Shown: positions 1 to 9,703 of the stretch, in pieces | Layout of the letters: each line of letters starts with the position of its first letter | Position numbering within the stretch: position 1 is the first letter of the stretch | From: Prochlorococcus sp. AG-363-P01 | Lineage (GTDB): Bacteria; Cyanobacteriota; Cyanobacteriia; PCC-6307; Cyanobiaceae | Reading direction: 5' to 3' | Assembly (NCBI GenBank): GCA_003278225.1 | Contig: QCGC01000002.1 | Coordinates: 120,738-184,737, forward strand | DNA: 64,000 nucleotides | Notes under the pieces: generated by a model | The model's database searches: none | The model's input: the letters and a program-made list of their open reading frames with translations, nothing else | Told to the model about the DNA's origin: nothing | Translations under genes and position numbers: made by a program

Positions 1-1
1 T

Positions 2-622
2 ATTTTGGCTGTAAGAAGCCAAACAGCTGTTCTTTTCTTAGTTTTAGGAAGTTGTGCACTTGGGTATCTCTATCAAGGTCCCCCTTTTAGGCTGGGGTAC
101 CAAGGGTTAGGAGAGCCATTATGCTGGCTTGCCTTTGGTCCTTTTGCCACTGCTGCAGCACTATTAGTCCTTTCACCAAGTGGGGCAAACAACTCAGAAA
201 TACCTTGGGGTATTGCAACAAGACTGGGAGCAGGTCCTGCACTTGCAACAACTCTGGTACTTTTCTGTTCACATTTTCATCAAGTAGCTGAAGATGCTGC
301 ACACGGAAAACGATCACCTTTAGTCAGGCTAGGGACCAAGCGAGCAGCAGATCTCATACCATGGTTATTAGGCCTAATATTCGTCTTCGAATGGATACCA
401 ATACTTCAAGGGTATTGGCCAATAACAGCACTTCTTGGAGGCATTAGCTTGCCTTCAGGTATCACATTGATGCTTTTACTAAGAAAGCATCACAATCAAC
501 CTCAACAAATTAGAAATAGCAAATTCCTAGCAATCCGATTTCAGGCTTTAAATGGTTTGGGTTTAAGTCTTGGTCTTGCACTTGGACCAATGATTGGGGC
601 CAACTTAATTAACCAGATCTAA
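2..622 (+). CDS. menA: 1,4-dihydroxy-2-naphthoate phytyltransferase (MenA), 5' truncated by window
   Basis: This is the C-terminal two-thirds of a UbiA-type prenyltransferase. MenA attaches the phytyl chain to 1,4-dihydroxy-2-naphthoate in the membrane, a late step in making phylloquinone for photosystem I. The reading frame is open to the left edge, so the TTG that opens the track ORF is probably internal and the true start lies outside the window. Several hydrophobic helices are visible, and the motif HQVAEDAAHGKRSPLVRLG matches the second polyprenyl-diphosphate-binding region of the family. The stop lies 4 bases before menC, and menC overlaps menE, so the three look like one men operon. 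The family call is firm; only the N-terminus is missing. Confidence 0.9.
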   Translation: MLAVRSQTAVLFLVLGSCALGYLYQGPPFRLGYQGLGEPLCWLAFGPFATAAALLVLSPSGANNSEIPWGIATRLGAGPALATTLVLFCSHFHQVAEDAAHGKRSPLVRLGTKRAADLIPWLLGLIFVFEWIPILQGYWPITALLGGISLPSGITLMLLLRKHHNQPQQIRNSKFLAIRFQALNGLGLSLGLALGPMIGANLINQI

Positions 623-626
623 AGAA

Positions 627-1604
627 ATGAGCCTTAAATTAGTTATAAAACCATTCTCATTTCGATTAATTCAAGGACTCAAGACTTCAAAAGGAATTCT
701 TAAAGGGAAACAAGGGTGGTTACTTCGTCTTGAAGACTCAGCTGGTTTTTGTGGATGGGGAGAAGTGTCACCATTTGACAAGTCTGAGCTGGCTCTTTGT
801 GGCAAGTTACTACAAGAAATAAGCTCCAATACTTGTCATCAAGAATTAGAAGATGGTCTACCCACGTGGCCTGGATCTCTTGCCTTTGGAATTGGTGCTG
901 CTTTAGCAGAGCTCAAAGGACTCATTGGAGAAACAAGCAAAGGAGGTTGGGGAACAGCTCCTCAATCGGCAATTTTGTTAGCTAATAATTCATCACTTCT
1001 AAGAACAATTGATTGCTTAGCCAATAAGAAGAGAAGTAAAAAGCTAACTACACATCCAATGACTTTAAAATGGAAAATCGCCATTGAACCACAAGCAAAA
1101 GAAGAGAGTTTGCTTTCTCAAATTTTGGAGCGACTGCCTAATGATGCTCGGCTTAGGCTTGACGCAAACTCTGGACTCACTCGAGCAGAAGCTAAACAAT
1201 GGACTAGCCACTTCAAAAAAGATCCAAGATTGGAATGGTTAGAACAACCTCTGCCTTCAAATGATCTTGATGGTCTGCTGAAATTATCCCATCAAGTACC
1301 TATTGCACTTGATGAATCACTCTTAGACAGACCAAGCTTGCGAACAAGCTGGAAAGGTTGGCAAGTACGTCGACCTCTATTGGAAGGTGATCCAAGGCCC
1401 CTACTCAAAGAATTAGAACAAGGTGTTGGCTACAGAATGGTGAGTACTTCTTTTGAAACGGGTATAGGTCTCCGCTGGATCCACCATTTAGCGGCATTAC
1501 AACAATTAGGGGCAACACCAACTGCCCCAGGCCTTGCTCCTGGATGGTGTCCTGGTGGCCCACTATTTAGCAAAAATCCACAATTTGTCTGGCAGGCTGC
1601 ATGA
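627..1604 (+). CDS. menC: o-succinylbenzoate synthase (MenC)
   Basis: MenC is an enolase-superfamily enzyme that dehydrates SHCHC to o-succinylbenzoate in phylloquinone synthesis. The 325-residue length is normal. The expected active-site pieces are present in order: the KWK pair near residue 148, Asp in LRLDAN near 179, Glu in WLEQPL near 206 and Asp in ALDES near 229. The second catalytic lysine, usually in a V-x-K-P context, appears here as QVRRP near 249, so Arg seems to replace Lys; the barrel end GLAPGWCPGGPL is intact. The gene begins 4 bases after menA and overlaps menE by the ATGA arrangement, which supports cotranscription. Function is inferred from family plus operon. Confidence 0.88.
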   Translation: MSLKLVIKPFSFRLIQGLKTSKGILKGKQGWLLRLEDSAGFCGWGEVSPFDKSELALCGKLLQEISSNTCHQELEDGLPTWPGSLAFGIGAALAELKGLIGETSKGGWGTAPQSAILLANNSSLLRTIDCLANKKRSKKLTTHPMTLKWKIAIEPQAKEESLLSQILERLPNDARLRLDANSGLTRAEAKQWTSHFKKDPRLEWLEQPLPSNDLDGLLKLSHQVPIALDESLLDRPSLRTSWKGWQVRRPLLEGDPRPLLKELEQGVGYRMVSTSFETGIGLRWIHHLAALQQLGATPTAPGLAPGWCPGGPLFSKNPQFVWQAA

Positions 1605-2839
1605 AGAGGTTTTTAACATTGGAATGTATTCCAAAAGATATAAACAAATGCACTAAGCAACTAAGCAAAGCCATAAAAATTGGAGCTTGGATTCAGTTAA
1701 TTCCAAAACTGGGAGAAAGGATCGAAATTCCCGTCCACATGCTTCCAAAAGGGCCTGGATTAGTAATCTCAAGTGGGGGCAGCTCTTCTAGTCCAAATCA
1801 TTGCCTACTGACTTCTACTCATCTAGATCAATCAGCCACAGCAACAGCCTATTGGTTGCAAAAACAAGGAATAAAGGCCGAGCATTCGTTAATTTTCAAC
1901 CCATTACCACTACATCATCTAAGTGGTCTGATGCCTTGGTGGCGAAGCCATCTTTGGGGAGCTAAGCATATCTGGCTGTTGCCTCAATTAATGAGAGATC
2001 CCATTTCATTAGAACTATCTTCCAAGTCTAAGTTTGAAGAGAAAGTTGGTGCGCGACTGCTTTCTTTAGTGCCAACACAAATACAACGCTTACTTTCTCA
2101 TCCATCAGGTTTACGTTGGTTGCAATCTTTTGATGTTATCTGGGTAGGTGGAGCACCCCTACCAACAGATTTAGCGGCAAAAGCTAGGAGCAATCAAATT
2201 CGTTTAGCACCTTGCTATGGAGCAACTGAAACTTGTGCGATGGTAACTATCCTTTCTCCTGATGAGTTCCTTGCAGGTAAAACCGATTGTGGTCACCCTT
2301 TAATCGATGTTGAACTACGTCTCAATAAGAACAATGCCTTACAGATTAGAACCCCAAGACTAGCTTTAGGCAAATGGAACAATGGCCACCTAGAAGGTCT
2401 CCAAGATCAAGATGGCTGGTGGCAATCTGGAGATTCAGCATCCCTAACCAAAGATAAAAATTTGCACCGACTAAAAATTATCGGTCGAATAGATACTGCA
2501 ATTCACTCTGGTGGGGAGACAGTTTTCCCAGAAAAATTAGAAAGTAAATTGTTAAGCGCAATAAGAAAGAGTCAAATACCAGTTAAACATCTTATTTTTT
2601 TACCAATTTCCGACAAAATATGGGGGCAAAGACTAGTTGGTTTATTTAAATGGGAAGTAGAGCTAACTGAAAATGAACAGCAAAAACAATTAACTCATAT
2701 TGATAAGCTATTAAAAACTTGGTTGCCCTATGAACGTCCTCTCACTTGGTACAAATGTCCTGAGCTTTCACCTAATTCAGCAGGAAAATGGGAGCGCTCT
2801 AAATGGAAACAATGGCTCGAAATAAACATAAGGAAATAA
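1601..2839 (+). CDS. menE: o-succinylbenzoate-CoA ligase (MenE)
   Basis: This is an ANL-superfamily acyl-CoA synthetase that activates o-succinylbenzoate to its CoA thioester through an acyl-AMP. The Ser/Gly-rich phosphate loop SSGGSSSSPNH lies near residue 57, the adenine-binding motif GATETCAM near 210, and the hinge Asp region WWQSGDS near 270. The C-terminal lysine motif NSAGKWERS is at the end. At 412 residues it is a short ligase, as is usual for cyanobacterial MenE. Its start overlaps the menC stop (ATGA), consistent with translational coupling. Next on the right lies the opposite-strand thioesterase of the same pathway. Confidence 0.88.
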   Translation: MKRFLTLECIPKDINKCTKQLSKAIKIGAWIQLIPKLGERIEIPVHMLPKGPGLVISSGGSSSSPNHCLLTSTHLDQSATATAYWLQKQGIKAEHSLIFNPLPLHHLSGLMPWWRSHLWGAKHIWLLPQLMRDPISLELSSKSKFEEKVGARLLSLVPTQIQRLLSHPSGLRWLQSFDVIWVGGAPLPTDLAAKARSNQIRLAPCYGATETCAMVTILSPDEFLAGKTDCGHPLIDVELRLNKNNALQIRTPRLALGKWNNGHLEGLQDQDGWWQSGDSASLTKDKNLHRLKIIGRIDTAIHSGGETVFPEKLESKLLSAIRKSQIPVKHLIFLPISDKIWGQRLVGLFKWEVELTENEQQKQLTHIDKLLKTWLPYERPLTWYKCPELSPNSAGKWERSKWKQWLEINIRK

Positions 2840-2901
2840 TAATTGCTTATTTTTATAGGGCTAAAGAATGCGCAGTTAATCCAATAAATATTGTACTTCT
2901 T

Positions 2902-3369
2902 TTATAAAGGTCGTGGTCCCAAGTCTATTGAAGATGACTCTAACCAGCGACTAATTGGTGTAGGCAAAGGACAACGCTCCCTAGTTTTTGCATTTATTGC
3001 AACATGTCGAATTAGTCCTAAAGCAACGTTCTCACCTTCTCTCTGAAATTGAGTTTTTACTTGAAAACTCCACATATCAATTTTTTCTGGATAGAGTATT
3101 AAATCCAAATAATTACCAGTAATAATAGGCAAGCGAAAATCAGCCTGACAATGAACAATAGGCAGAGCAAACTCTAAATTCTCATCTTTTTCTATTCCAT
3201 TCGGAAAAATATCATTAACATTCATTCCATACCTTTCAAGACTCTCTTCCCATGCTTCATGGCACCAACGAAAGAGATTATGAAAATGCATTACTCCAGC
3301 AGCATCAGTTTCACCAAACCGAACAACACGCTTTACCACAAGCCAATCCCCAGGGTCTTTAGACATCAA
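2902..3369 (-). CDS. menI: 1,4-dihydroxy-2-naphthoyl-CoA hydrolase (hotdog thioesterase)
   Basis: A 155-residue 4HBT-type hotdog thioesterase. Cyanobacterial members of this group (Synechocystis slr0204 type) hydrolyse DHNA-CoA to DHNA, the step between MenB and MenA. The N-terminal motif RFGETDAAGVMHFHN carries the catalytic Asp followed by the hotdog helix. The call is strengthened because menA, menC and menE lie immediately opposite. The gene starts 8 bases after the ndhH stop on the same strand, so it is probably cotranscribed with ndhH. A generic acyl-CoA thioesterase is the alternative, but context favours MenI. Confidence 0.85.
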   Translation of the reverse strand: MMSKDPGDWLVVKRVVRFGETDAAGVMHFHNLFRWCHEAWEESLERYGMNVNDIFPNGIEKDENLEFALPIVHCQADFRLPIITGNYLDLILYPEKIDMWSFQVKTQFQREGENVALGLIRHVAINAKTRERCPLPTPISRWLESSSIDLGPRPL

Positions 3370-3377
3370 AATAAGAA

Positions 3378-4562
3378 TTAGCGATCTACAGAGCCCATAA
3401 TGACGTCAATTGATCCAAGAATCGCCATGATGTCGGCAACTTTGGTGCCTTTAAGAATATGAGGCAATATCTGTAGATTATTTAAATCCGCAGCACGAAT
3501 TTTGAATCTCCAAGGAGTTACATCATTATTGCCTTGAATAAAAACTCCTATTTCCCCCTTACCTGACTCCAATCGGGTATAAAGCTCTCCATTTGGAATT
3601 TTAAAAGTAGGTGCAACTTTTTTGGCAACATACTGATAGTCAAATCCTGTAAATGGACTCCCTTTACCATCAGACATCTTTTTGGCCTCAAGATTTTCTG
3701 TCGGGCCACCAGGAATCATTTCACAAGCCTGCCTAAGAATTTTCAAGGATTGACGCATTTCCTGTATTCGGACTCTATATCTTGCATAACAATCACCTTC
3801 TTTCTCCCAAGCAATGTCCCAATCAAAATCGTCGTAGCACTCATAATGATCGACTTTGCGTAAATCCCATGGAACACCTGAAGCGCGAAGCATAGGACCA
3901 GAAAGGCTCCAATTAATAGCCTCTTCACGAGCAATTGTGCCTAAACCTTCTATACGTCTACGAAAGATAGGATTGTTAGTAATTAATTTTTCATACTCAT
4001 CAATCTTTGGACCAAACCACTCACAAAAATCTCGACATTTCTCAAGCCATCCCCAAGGGAGATCGCAAGCAACTCCTCCTATTCGAAAATAATTATTGTT
4101 GATTAAACGTTGTCCAGTAGCTGCTTCCCAAAGGTCATAAATCATTTCTCTCTCTCTAAAAATATAAAAGAAAGGAGTCTGAGCTCCTACATCTGCCAAA
4201 AATGGGCCAAGCCACAAAAGGTGATTAGCAATACGATTAAGTTCAAGCATTAAAACCCTTATGTAACTTGCACGTCTAGGTACAGAAATGTTTGCCAGTC
4301 TTTCTGGAGCATTAACCACTATTGCTTCATAAAACATTCCAGCCGCATAATCCATACGACTTACATAAGGAACAAACATTACGTTTGTCCTATTTTCAGC
4401 AATTTTCTCCATCCCACGGTGGAGATAACCAATAACTGGTTCACAATCGACAACATCTTCACCATCCAATGTGACTACCAAACGCAGCACTCCATGCATA
4501 GAAGGATGATGAGGGCCAAAGTTGACCACCATTGGCTCCGTGCGCGTTTCCAATTGCGTCAT
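3378..4562 (-). CDS. ndhH: NAD(P)H-quinone oxidoreductase subunit H (NdhH)
   Basis: The 49-kDa-type subunit of cyanobacterial NDH-1, in the peripheral arm close to the plastoquinone site. NDH-1 moves electrons from reduced ferredoxin to plastoquinone in cyclic flow and respiration. The 394-residue length is typical. The N-terminal block [15 protein letters not shown] and the C-terminal [12 protein letters not shown] are hallmarks of the family. It is the first gene of a two-gene minus-strand unit with menI. A divergent promoter region of about 45 bases separates it from rsmH. No irregularity is seen. Confidence 0.97.
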   Translation of the reverse strand: MTQLETRTEPMVVNFGPHHPSMHGVLRLVVTLDGEDVVDCEPVIGYLHRGMEKIAENRTNVMFVPYVSRMDYAAGMFYEAIVVNAPERLANISVPRRASYIRVLMLELNRIANHLLWLGPFLADVGAQTPFFYIFREREMIYDLWEAATGQRLINNNYFRIGGVACDLPWGWLEKCRDFCEWFGPKIDEYEKLITNNPIFRRRIEGLGTIAREEAINWSLSGPMLRASGVPWDLRKVDHYECYDDFDWDIAWEKEGDCYARYRVRIQEMRQSLKILRQACEMIPGGPTENLEAKKMSDGKGSPFTGFDYQYVAKKVAPTFKIPNGELYTRLESGKGEIGVFIQGNNDVTPWRFKIRAADLNNLQILPHILKGTKVADIMAILGSIDVIMGSVDR

Positions 4563-4607
4563 GAGGCCAATAAAGAAAGTGAGTTAAATAGATCTTAGGA
4601 AGGAACT

Positions 4608-5519
4608 ATGCAAAACCCATCTCAGAGTAAATCTTTAAATTTTCTACATCTTCCTGTGATGGCTCATAGGGTCCTTGAGTCAATCAAAAATCTACCCACA
4701 GACCTGCTTCATGGCGGCTTAATGATTGATGCGACACTTGGAGCTGGTGGTCATTCTGCTCTCCTGTTAGAAAGCTATCCAAATCTAAAGGTAATTGGCA
4801 TAGATCAAGACCCCTTTGCTAGAGCTGCTGCGGCAAAGCGTCTGGCACATTTTGGGTCAAGAGTAAAAATTCTTGGAACAAATTTCGCAAATTTCATACC
4901 ACCAGACAAAGCAATTTTTGTTTTAGCCGATTTAGGTATAAGTAGCCCACAATTAGATAATGCAAATAGAGGATTTAGCTTTCGACTTGATGGCCCACTA
5001 GATATGAGAATGAACCCTAATGAAGGTATTACAGCAGGCGAACTAATTGCAAAATTAGAAGAAGCAGAGCTTGCAAATATTATTTATGTAAATGGTGAAG
5101 AAAAGTACTCCAGAAAAATTGCAAAGAGAATAAAAAAAGATTTATTGAAATATGGGCCTTATCAAAGTACTAGTACTTTGGCCTATGCAATAGCAGGTTG
5201 TTATCCACCTAAGCTACGTTATGGGCGAATACATCCTGCAACTCGAACATTTCAAGCACTGAGAATTGCAGTTAATAATGAGCTAGAAGTTCTTGATAGA
5301 CTTCTGGCTCAAGCACCAAGTTGGCTTCAAGCTGGAGGATTACTAAACATCATTAGCTTTCATTCCCTAGAAGATAGGCGTGTAAAATATACATTCTTAA
5401 ATGATGATCGATTAGAAAGAGTCACACGCAAACCATTTCAAGCAGAGTTATCAGAAATAACTAGAAACCCTAGAAGTAGAAGTGCAAAGTATCGAATTGC
5501 TCGACGCAAACCTTTTTGA
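4608..5519 (+). CDS. rsmH: 16S rRNA (cytosine1402-N4)-methyltransferase (RsmH/MraW)
   Basis: A SAM-dependent methyltransferase that modifies C1402 in the decoding centre of 16S rRNA. The N-terminal [12 protein letters not shown], the SAM loop [10 protein letters not shown] near residue 43, the motif [10 protein letters not shown] near 107 and the C-terminal [12 protein letters not shown] are all RsmH signatures. The 303-residue length is normal. In many bacteria mraW sits in the division and cell wall cluster, but here it stands alone between ndhH and a cysteine desulfurase, as in other picocyanobacteria. The ATG start is preceded by a purine-rich AGGAAGGA. Confidence 0.96.
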   Translation: MQNPSQSKSLNFLHLPVMAHRVLESIKNLPTDLLHGGLMIDATLGAGGHSALLLESYPNLKVIGIDQDPFARAAAAKRLAHFGSRVKILGTNFANFIPPDKAIFVLADLGISSPQLDNANRGFSFRLDGPLDMRMNPNEGITAGELIAKLEEAELANIIYVNGEEKYSRKIAKRIKKDLLKYGPYQSTSTLAYAIAGCYPPKLRYGRIHPATRTFQALRIAVNNELEVLDRLLAQAPSWLQAGGLLNIISFHSLEDRRVKYTFLNDDRLERVTRKPFQAELSEITRNPRSRSAKYRIARRKPF

Positions 5520-5591
5520 ATTTAAATATTGCTAATTTAAAAATCAAACAGGATATCAATTAAAACTACGAATTAAATTATTCTATCAATC

Positions 5592-6761
5592 TTATAAAGA
5601 TAATCTATCTTTTTTTAAGTCTTTAACAACTTTTACAATTATATTAATAGCACTTTTTACCTGAGATATTGTTGTCTCTTTCCCAAGACTAAGTCTTAAA
5701 GAAGCTTCGGATTCTTTAAGAGTTCTTCCTATCCCTCTTAAAACATGAGAAGGAGCGCCATTCGAACAAGCTGAAGCACTGCTGCAAATCAAATTAGAAC
5801 GTAATGAATGCTGCAATTGACTCCCTCTTACGCCTGGAACTGTAAAATTCAAGTTGTTAGGTAAGCGATATTCCATAGAACCATTCAAAATTAAATCTGG
5901 AATCTCACTTTTTAAATCAGTCCATAATTTATTTCGCAAAGAGCTAAGGTACTTCTGACGAGTGTTTAAAGTTTCAAGAGCCAGTTCTGCTGCTTTTCCC
6001 ATACCGATTGCCAAAGGAATAGGGACAGTTCCTGGCCTTAGACATTGTTCTTGTCCACCACCCCATTGTAAAGGATGAATTGGTATATTTTCTCTAATTA
6101 TTAGCGCTCCAATTCCTTTTGGACCGTAAATTTTATGCCCACTTAAAGTTAAAAGATCTATACCTATTTCATCTATATCAAAATCTATTTGTCCAAAAGC
6201 TTGCGCAGCATCAGTATGGAAAATAACACCTTTTTGCCTGCATAGGCTCGATAACTCAGCTAACGGTTGCAAAACACCTATCTCATTATTGGCCATCATA
6301 ATGCTGACCAAAAAAGTATCATTTTGGAAAGACTGAATAAGCTTTTCAGCAGAAAGAATACCTTCAGAATCAGGTTGTAATTCTGTGAGAGAAAAACCTT
6401 CTCTTGTCAATTGCCGCAGAGGATCAAGCACCGAATTATGTTCAGTGGAGACAGTGATTAAATGTCCTGGTTTCCCAAATTCAATAGCTTTTGCACGAGC
6501 ATGACCTAATAAGGCTAAATTGTTAGCCTCGGTAGCCCCACTTGTAAAAATCAATCTCTCTGGTTTTACCTTTAAAATTGATGCCAATTTTTCTCTCGTC
6601 ACGCTTAAGGCTGCAGAGGCATACAGACCAGCAGTATTTTGACGGCTAGAGGCATTCCCCCAAAAGTCTTTCCAATAGGGTGCCATGGCCTCTAAAACCT
6701 CAGGGTCACAAGGAGTAGTGGCTTGATAATCGAAATTCAGAGGAGCTTGTTGATGAATCAC
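5592..6761 (-). CDS. cysteine desulfurase (NifS/IscS family)
   Basis: A PLP-dependent class V aminotransferase-fold enzyme that removes sulfur from cysteine for Fe-S clusters and thio-modifications. The PLP lysine lies in SGHKIYGPKG near residue 208, the aspartate/His PLP-binding block is HTDAAQ, and the catalytic cysteine loop is SSASACSNGAPSH near 330, which is the group I (IscS/NifS-like) form. The 389-residue length fits. It is monocistronic by context, flanked by 3'-facing rsmH and the divergent response regulator. Prochlorococcus also carries a SufS elsewhere, so which pool of sulfur this one serves is not decided by sequence. Confidence 0.9.
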   Translation of the reverse strand: MIHQQAPLNFDYQATTPCDPEVLEAMAPYWKDFWGNASSRQNTAGLYASAALSVTREKLASILKVKPERLIFTSGATEANNLALLGHARAKAIEFGKPGHLITVSTEHNSVLDPLRQLTREGFSLTELQPDSEGILSAEKLIQSFQNDTFLVSIMMANNEIGVLQPLAELSSLCRQKGVIFHTDAAQAFGQIDFDIDEIGIDLLTLSGHKIYGPKGIGALIIRENIPIHPLQWGGGQEQCLRPGTVPIPLAIGMGKAAELALETLNTRQKYLSSLRNKLWTDLKSEIPDLILNGSMEYRLPNNLNFTVPGVRGSQLQHSLRSNLICSSASACSNGAPSHVLRGIGRTLKESEASLRLSLGKETTISQVKSAINIIVKVVKDLKKDRLSL

Positions 6762-6927
6762 GCTAGTAAAAGGTGGCTTTTCTCGCGCATAAGCAATTTT
6801 TCTGCTTACATGAATTGCCCAAGAGAAAGCAGCGTAGAGGACAAAATCTTCTTAGGCTGGTTTCCATAAGCATCAACAAATGAATGCTTAAAGTCTTCAA
6901 ATTTCAATCAGTCTTCTTCATTGCTTA

Positions 6928-7653
6928 ATGAGTGAACCTCCAACCCCCATTAATGAAGTTGTGAACCAAGCACGAGTGCTGTTGGTTGACGACGAGCCAG
7001 GTATCAGAACAGCTGTTCAGGCATATCTTCAAGATGAAGGATTTGATGTCACTACAGCAGTAGATGGTGAAGAAGGTTGGCAAAAAGCCAAACAATTATT
7101 TCCAGACGTTGTAATTAGTGATGTCATGATGCCTAGATCCGATGGCTATGCCCTTTTACAGCGCCTGAGAGAAGACGAGAGGCTAGGAGGAACACCAGTG
7201 ATATTCCTTACTGCAAAAGGAATGACAGTTGATCGAACTCAGGGCTACCTTGCTGGTGTTGATGATTACATTTCCAAACCATTTGACCCAGATGAACTCA
7301 TTGCAAGAGTACGCAATGTCGTCAAGCGACAAGAAAGATTATTAGCTGAAGCAGCGAGATTTGCTGATGCAGATGTAGGACAAATGGCCAGGCAAATTAC
7401 AGAAATACGTTCAATGCTTACCCAAGGAGAAGCTTCTCCATCTAGAGATATCTCACTGCCAGACTTTACGCCAAGAGAAGCAAGTGTTCTGCAACTAGTA
7501 GCAGAAGGACTAATGAATAAAGAAATTGCCAGGAAGTTAGAAACATCAATTCGCAACGTGGAAAAGTATGTCAGCAGACTATTTATCAAAACAGAAACAT
7601 CTAGTCGCACTGAACTAGTAAGATATGCTCTTGAAAATCATTTAGTTACTTGA
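6928..7653 (+). CDS. NarL/LuxR-type response regulator (Rre1/Ycf29-like)
   Basis: A two-domain response regulator. The receiver domain covers about residues 16-130, with acidic pair DDE at 21-23, phosphoacceptor Asp near 65 in VVISDVMMPRSDG, and the conserved Lys near 117 in DDYISKPFD. A linker follows, then a LuxR-type helix-turn-helix at about 175-236 (TPREASVLQLVAEGLMNKEI). This architecture, in a genome with so few regulators, matches cyanobacterial Rre1/Ycf29 (Synechocystis Slr1783), a stress regulator paired with Hik34 or Hik2. No histidine kinase lies nearby. The assignment within NarL regulators is by architecture and lineage, not by exact match. Confidence 0.85.
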   Translation: MSEPPTPINEVVNQARVLLVDDEPGIRTAVQAYLQDEGFDVTTAVDGEEGWQKAKQLFPDVVISDVMMPRSDGYALLQRLREDERLGGTPVIFLTAKGMTVDRTQGYLAGVDDYISKPFDPDELIARVRNVVKRQERLLAEAARFADADVGQMARQITEIRSMLTQGEASPSRDISLPDFTPREASVLQLVAEGLMNKEIARKLETSIRNVEKYVSRLFIKTETSSRTELVRYALENHLVT

Positions 7654-7750
7654 GTCATTGAGCCCAAGCTAGATAGCTCAAATAATAATCTCAATAATAC
7701 TTGAGCAAAAAATCTTTAAAGGTTCAAGAATCAATTGTAAAGTTAATTGT

Positions 7751-8464
7751 TCACGACTTTCTAAATTCCATTAACTGTGAAAAGTAAAAAGGAGCTTTAT
7801 TTAGTTTACTTTTTATTAGTTTAAACCCACATTCATTTGCGGCCCTAACTATCCCTTCGGCACGCAAAGTATATGCGCGAGTCGTTTTACTTGAACCAGG
7901 AAAGAATTGACCAATTCGTTTCAACAATGCCAATAAAGGAGTATAAGGGGCAAAACTAACTATTAATCTTTCTGCAGACAAGCTACAAAGATGACGAACC
8001 ATTCCTTCAGCTGGTTCTTGTGGGTAATGAATAAATACATCTAAACAAATCACTGTGTCAAATAAGCCACTAACACTTTCTAAATCTGAAGTGGTCAATG
8101 CAAGTCGAGTTAAATCAAGATCTAAGGCCTTTGCTCGTTTTTTTGTTTCGTCCACCATTGCCTGTGAAATATCACTCGCTGAAATTGACCCAACACCCAT
8201 TGCAACCAAAGGCAAACAAAGACTTCCTACTCCGCAACCAGCATCACAAAAACTCATCTCACTCAAGTCTCCAAACTCTTTCACCCAAGCAAGGACATCA
8301 TCCACAGTCTTTTGATGACCTAAGCGGATATTCCGTTGAACGTTACTAACGTCATCACTTTCGCTATAGATTCGATTCCATCGATCAAATCCCATTCCAT
8401 TGAAATAGCTTTCAACCTCTGCTTTTTCTGCCTGTTTAAGTTTTTCCAATGGTTCAAGAGACAT
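7751..8464 (-). CDS. chlM: Mg-protoporphyrin IX methyltransferase (ChlM)
   Basis: ChlM transfers a methyl group from SAM to the C13 propionate of Mg-protoporphyrin IX, the step after Mg-chelatase in chlorophyll synthesis. The N-terminal block VESYFNGMGFDRWNRIY is characteristic, and the SAM loop CDAGCGVGSLCLP is near residue 75. The 237-residue length is right. It converges with the response regulator on its left and is followed upstream by nagA on the same strand with a 26-base gap, so the two may be cotranscribed. Confidence 0.95.
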   Translation of the reverse strand: MSLEPLEKLKQAEKAEVESYFNGMGFDRWNRIYSESDDVSNVQRNIRLGHQKTVDDVLAWVKEFGDLSEMSFCDAGCGVGSLCLPLVAMGVGSISASDISQAMVDETKKRAKALDLDLTRLALTTSDLESVSGLFDTVICLDVFIHYPQEPAEGMVRHLCSLSAERLIVSFAPYTPLLALLKRIGQFFPGSSKTTRAYTLRAEGIVRAANECGFKLIKSKLNKAPFYFSQLMEFRKS

Positions 8465-8490
8465 TAATTAAAATTCGTTCCGTCGGAATC

Positions 8491-9645
8491 TTAATCAGCT
8501 CTCTGCCAACAAAAAGCATCACGTTCAAAATTTATATGCCATCGAAGCAGTTTTCGTAAGGGTTTCCCTATTAAAAAATCAACTAATTTCTGTTCTTTTC
8601 CTAGGACCAAGCGAGGAGAAACGGTAGCTGCCCAAATTGCAGAAGCAGGATCTCGACCCCATTTCATAAGATTCTGAGATGCTTGCAAAAGAGGAACAGT
8701 TGTCCCTACAAGGGTTCCATTCTGAAGCCTGCAGGAGCCTTTCTCGGACAGAATCAAACGATGATCCCACTCAAATTGACCATCCTGAAGGCCATAAGGC
8801 GAAATTGCATCGCTTACCAAAACCAATTGCTTTGAAGCCAGCTTTTGCAATAGCACAGCAAGATCTGGATGAACATGGACCCCATCAGCTATTAATCCAA
8901 TCGAGATATCACTATTTTTCAGTGCCTCTCCTATAGGACCAGGTGAGCGATGTTGCAAACCAGGCATAGCATTAAATGCATGAGTAAGCATAGTCACACC
9001 ATTTTCAAAAGCACGGTGACAAATGGGTGCATCAGCAGAAGAATGACCTAACGAGACAACTATCCCAAGACTCTTAAGCCTCCTGATCACTTCTAAAGAG
9101 CCACTCAATTCTGGCGCTAATGTCACAATATCAATCTCATTTTCGAATCCCTGAATACGTTCTTCTAAAGCAGACAAACTTGGCAAACATAAATGCTCAA
9201 GAGCATGCGCACCATTTCTATTTTTAGATAAGAATGGACCTTCCAGATGGGCGCCAAGAAGTTGGCAACTTGTAGAGCTATGTTTTCTTCGTGCCTCGCG
9301 CAGGACCTCTAATCCCAAATGTAAAGAAGAGACAGCACAACTAATAAAGGTTGGACAAATTGCTTCCACACCATCGATCCAAAGTTGATCTAATAAATGA
9401 AATAATTTAGGAAGCTCATCAAAAGTCAACTCAGAAAAAGACAGACCAAAACCTCCATTAATTTGCAGGTCTATTCCCATTGGACTCAGCCAATCTCCTT
9501 GCCAATTATCACCAGCCATCGCTGACCCATGCTCCATTAGTTGAACCGATTGGATGATGTCCTGAGCATCTAAAAAAACACACCAACAATTTGGATCAAC
9601 ATTATTTTTTGGCTTTGGCAAGCGAACATGAGTAAGCCGACGCAT
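8491..9645 (-). CDS. nagA: N-acetylglucosamine-6-phosphate deacetylase (NagA)
   Basis: A metal-dependent amidohydrolase-superfamily deacetylase converting GlcNAc-6-P to GlcN-6-P, used in amino-sugar and peptidoglycan recycling. The metal-site motifs are visible in order: HLEGPF, SLGHSSAD, THAFNAM, ADGVHVHPD and the late Asp in VLVSDAISPYG. The 384-residue length is normal. The same window carries a GH3 hydrolase with a NagZ-like motif at 61.7-63.3 kb, which would supply GlcNAc from muropeptides, so the two may act in one recycling route even though they are far apart. Confidence 0.9.
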   Translation of the reverse strand: MRRLTHVRLPKPKNNVDPNCWCVFLDAQDIIQSVQLMEHGSAMAGDNWQGDWLSPMGIDLQINGGFGLSFSELTFDELPKLFHLLDQLWIDGVEAICPTFISCAVSSLHLGLEVLREARRKHSSTSCQLLGAHLEGPFLSKNRNGAHALEHLCLPSLSALEERIQGFENEIDIVTLAPELSGSLEVIRRLKSLGIVVSLGHSSADAPICHRAFENGVTMLTHAFNAMPGLQHRSPGPIGEALKNSDISIGLIADGVHVHPDLAVLLQKLASKQLVLVSDAISPYGLQDGQFEWDHRLILSEKGSCRLQNGTLVGTTVPLLQASQNLMKWGRDPASAIWAATVSPRLVLGKEQKLVDFLIGKPLRKLLRWHINFERDAFCWQRAD

Positions 9646-9703
9646 TTAATTTTCTTGCAATGTTGACAAATAAGAGACAATGAATTCCTATTCATCCTGA
9701 AAA

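Noticed and set aside
7654-7750. Terminator between the Rre1-like gene and chlM
   Set aside because: Only a 6-bp TTGAGC/GCTCAA stem with a long loop and no T run was found.
8055-8349. Two overlapping plus-strand ORFs inside chlM
   Set aside because: ChlM is clearly coding on the other strand; these frames show no domain.
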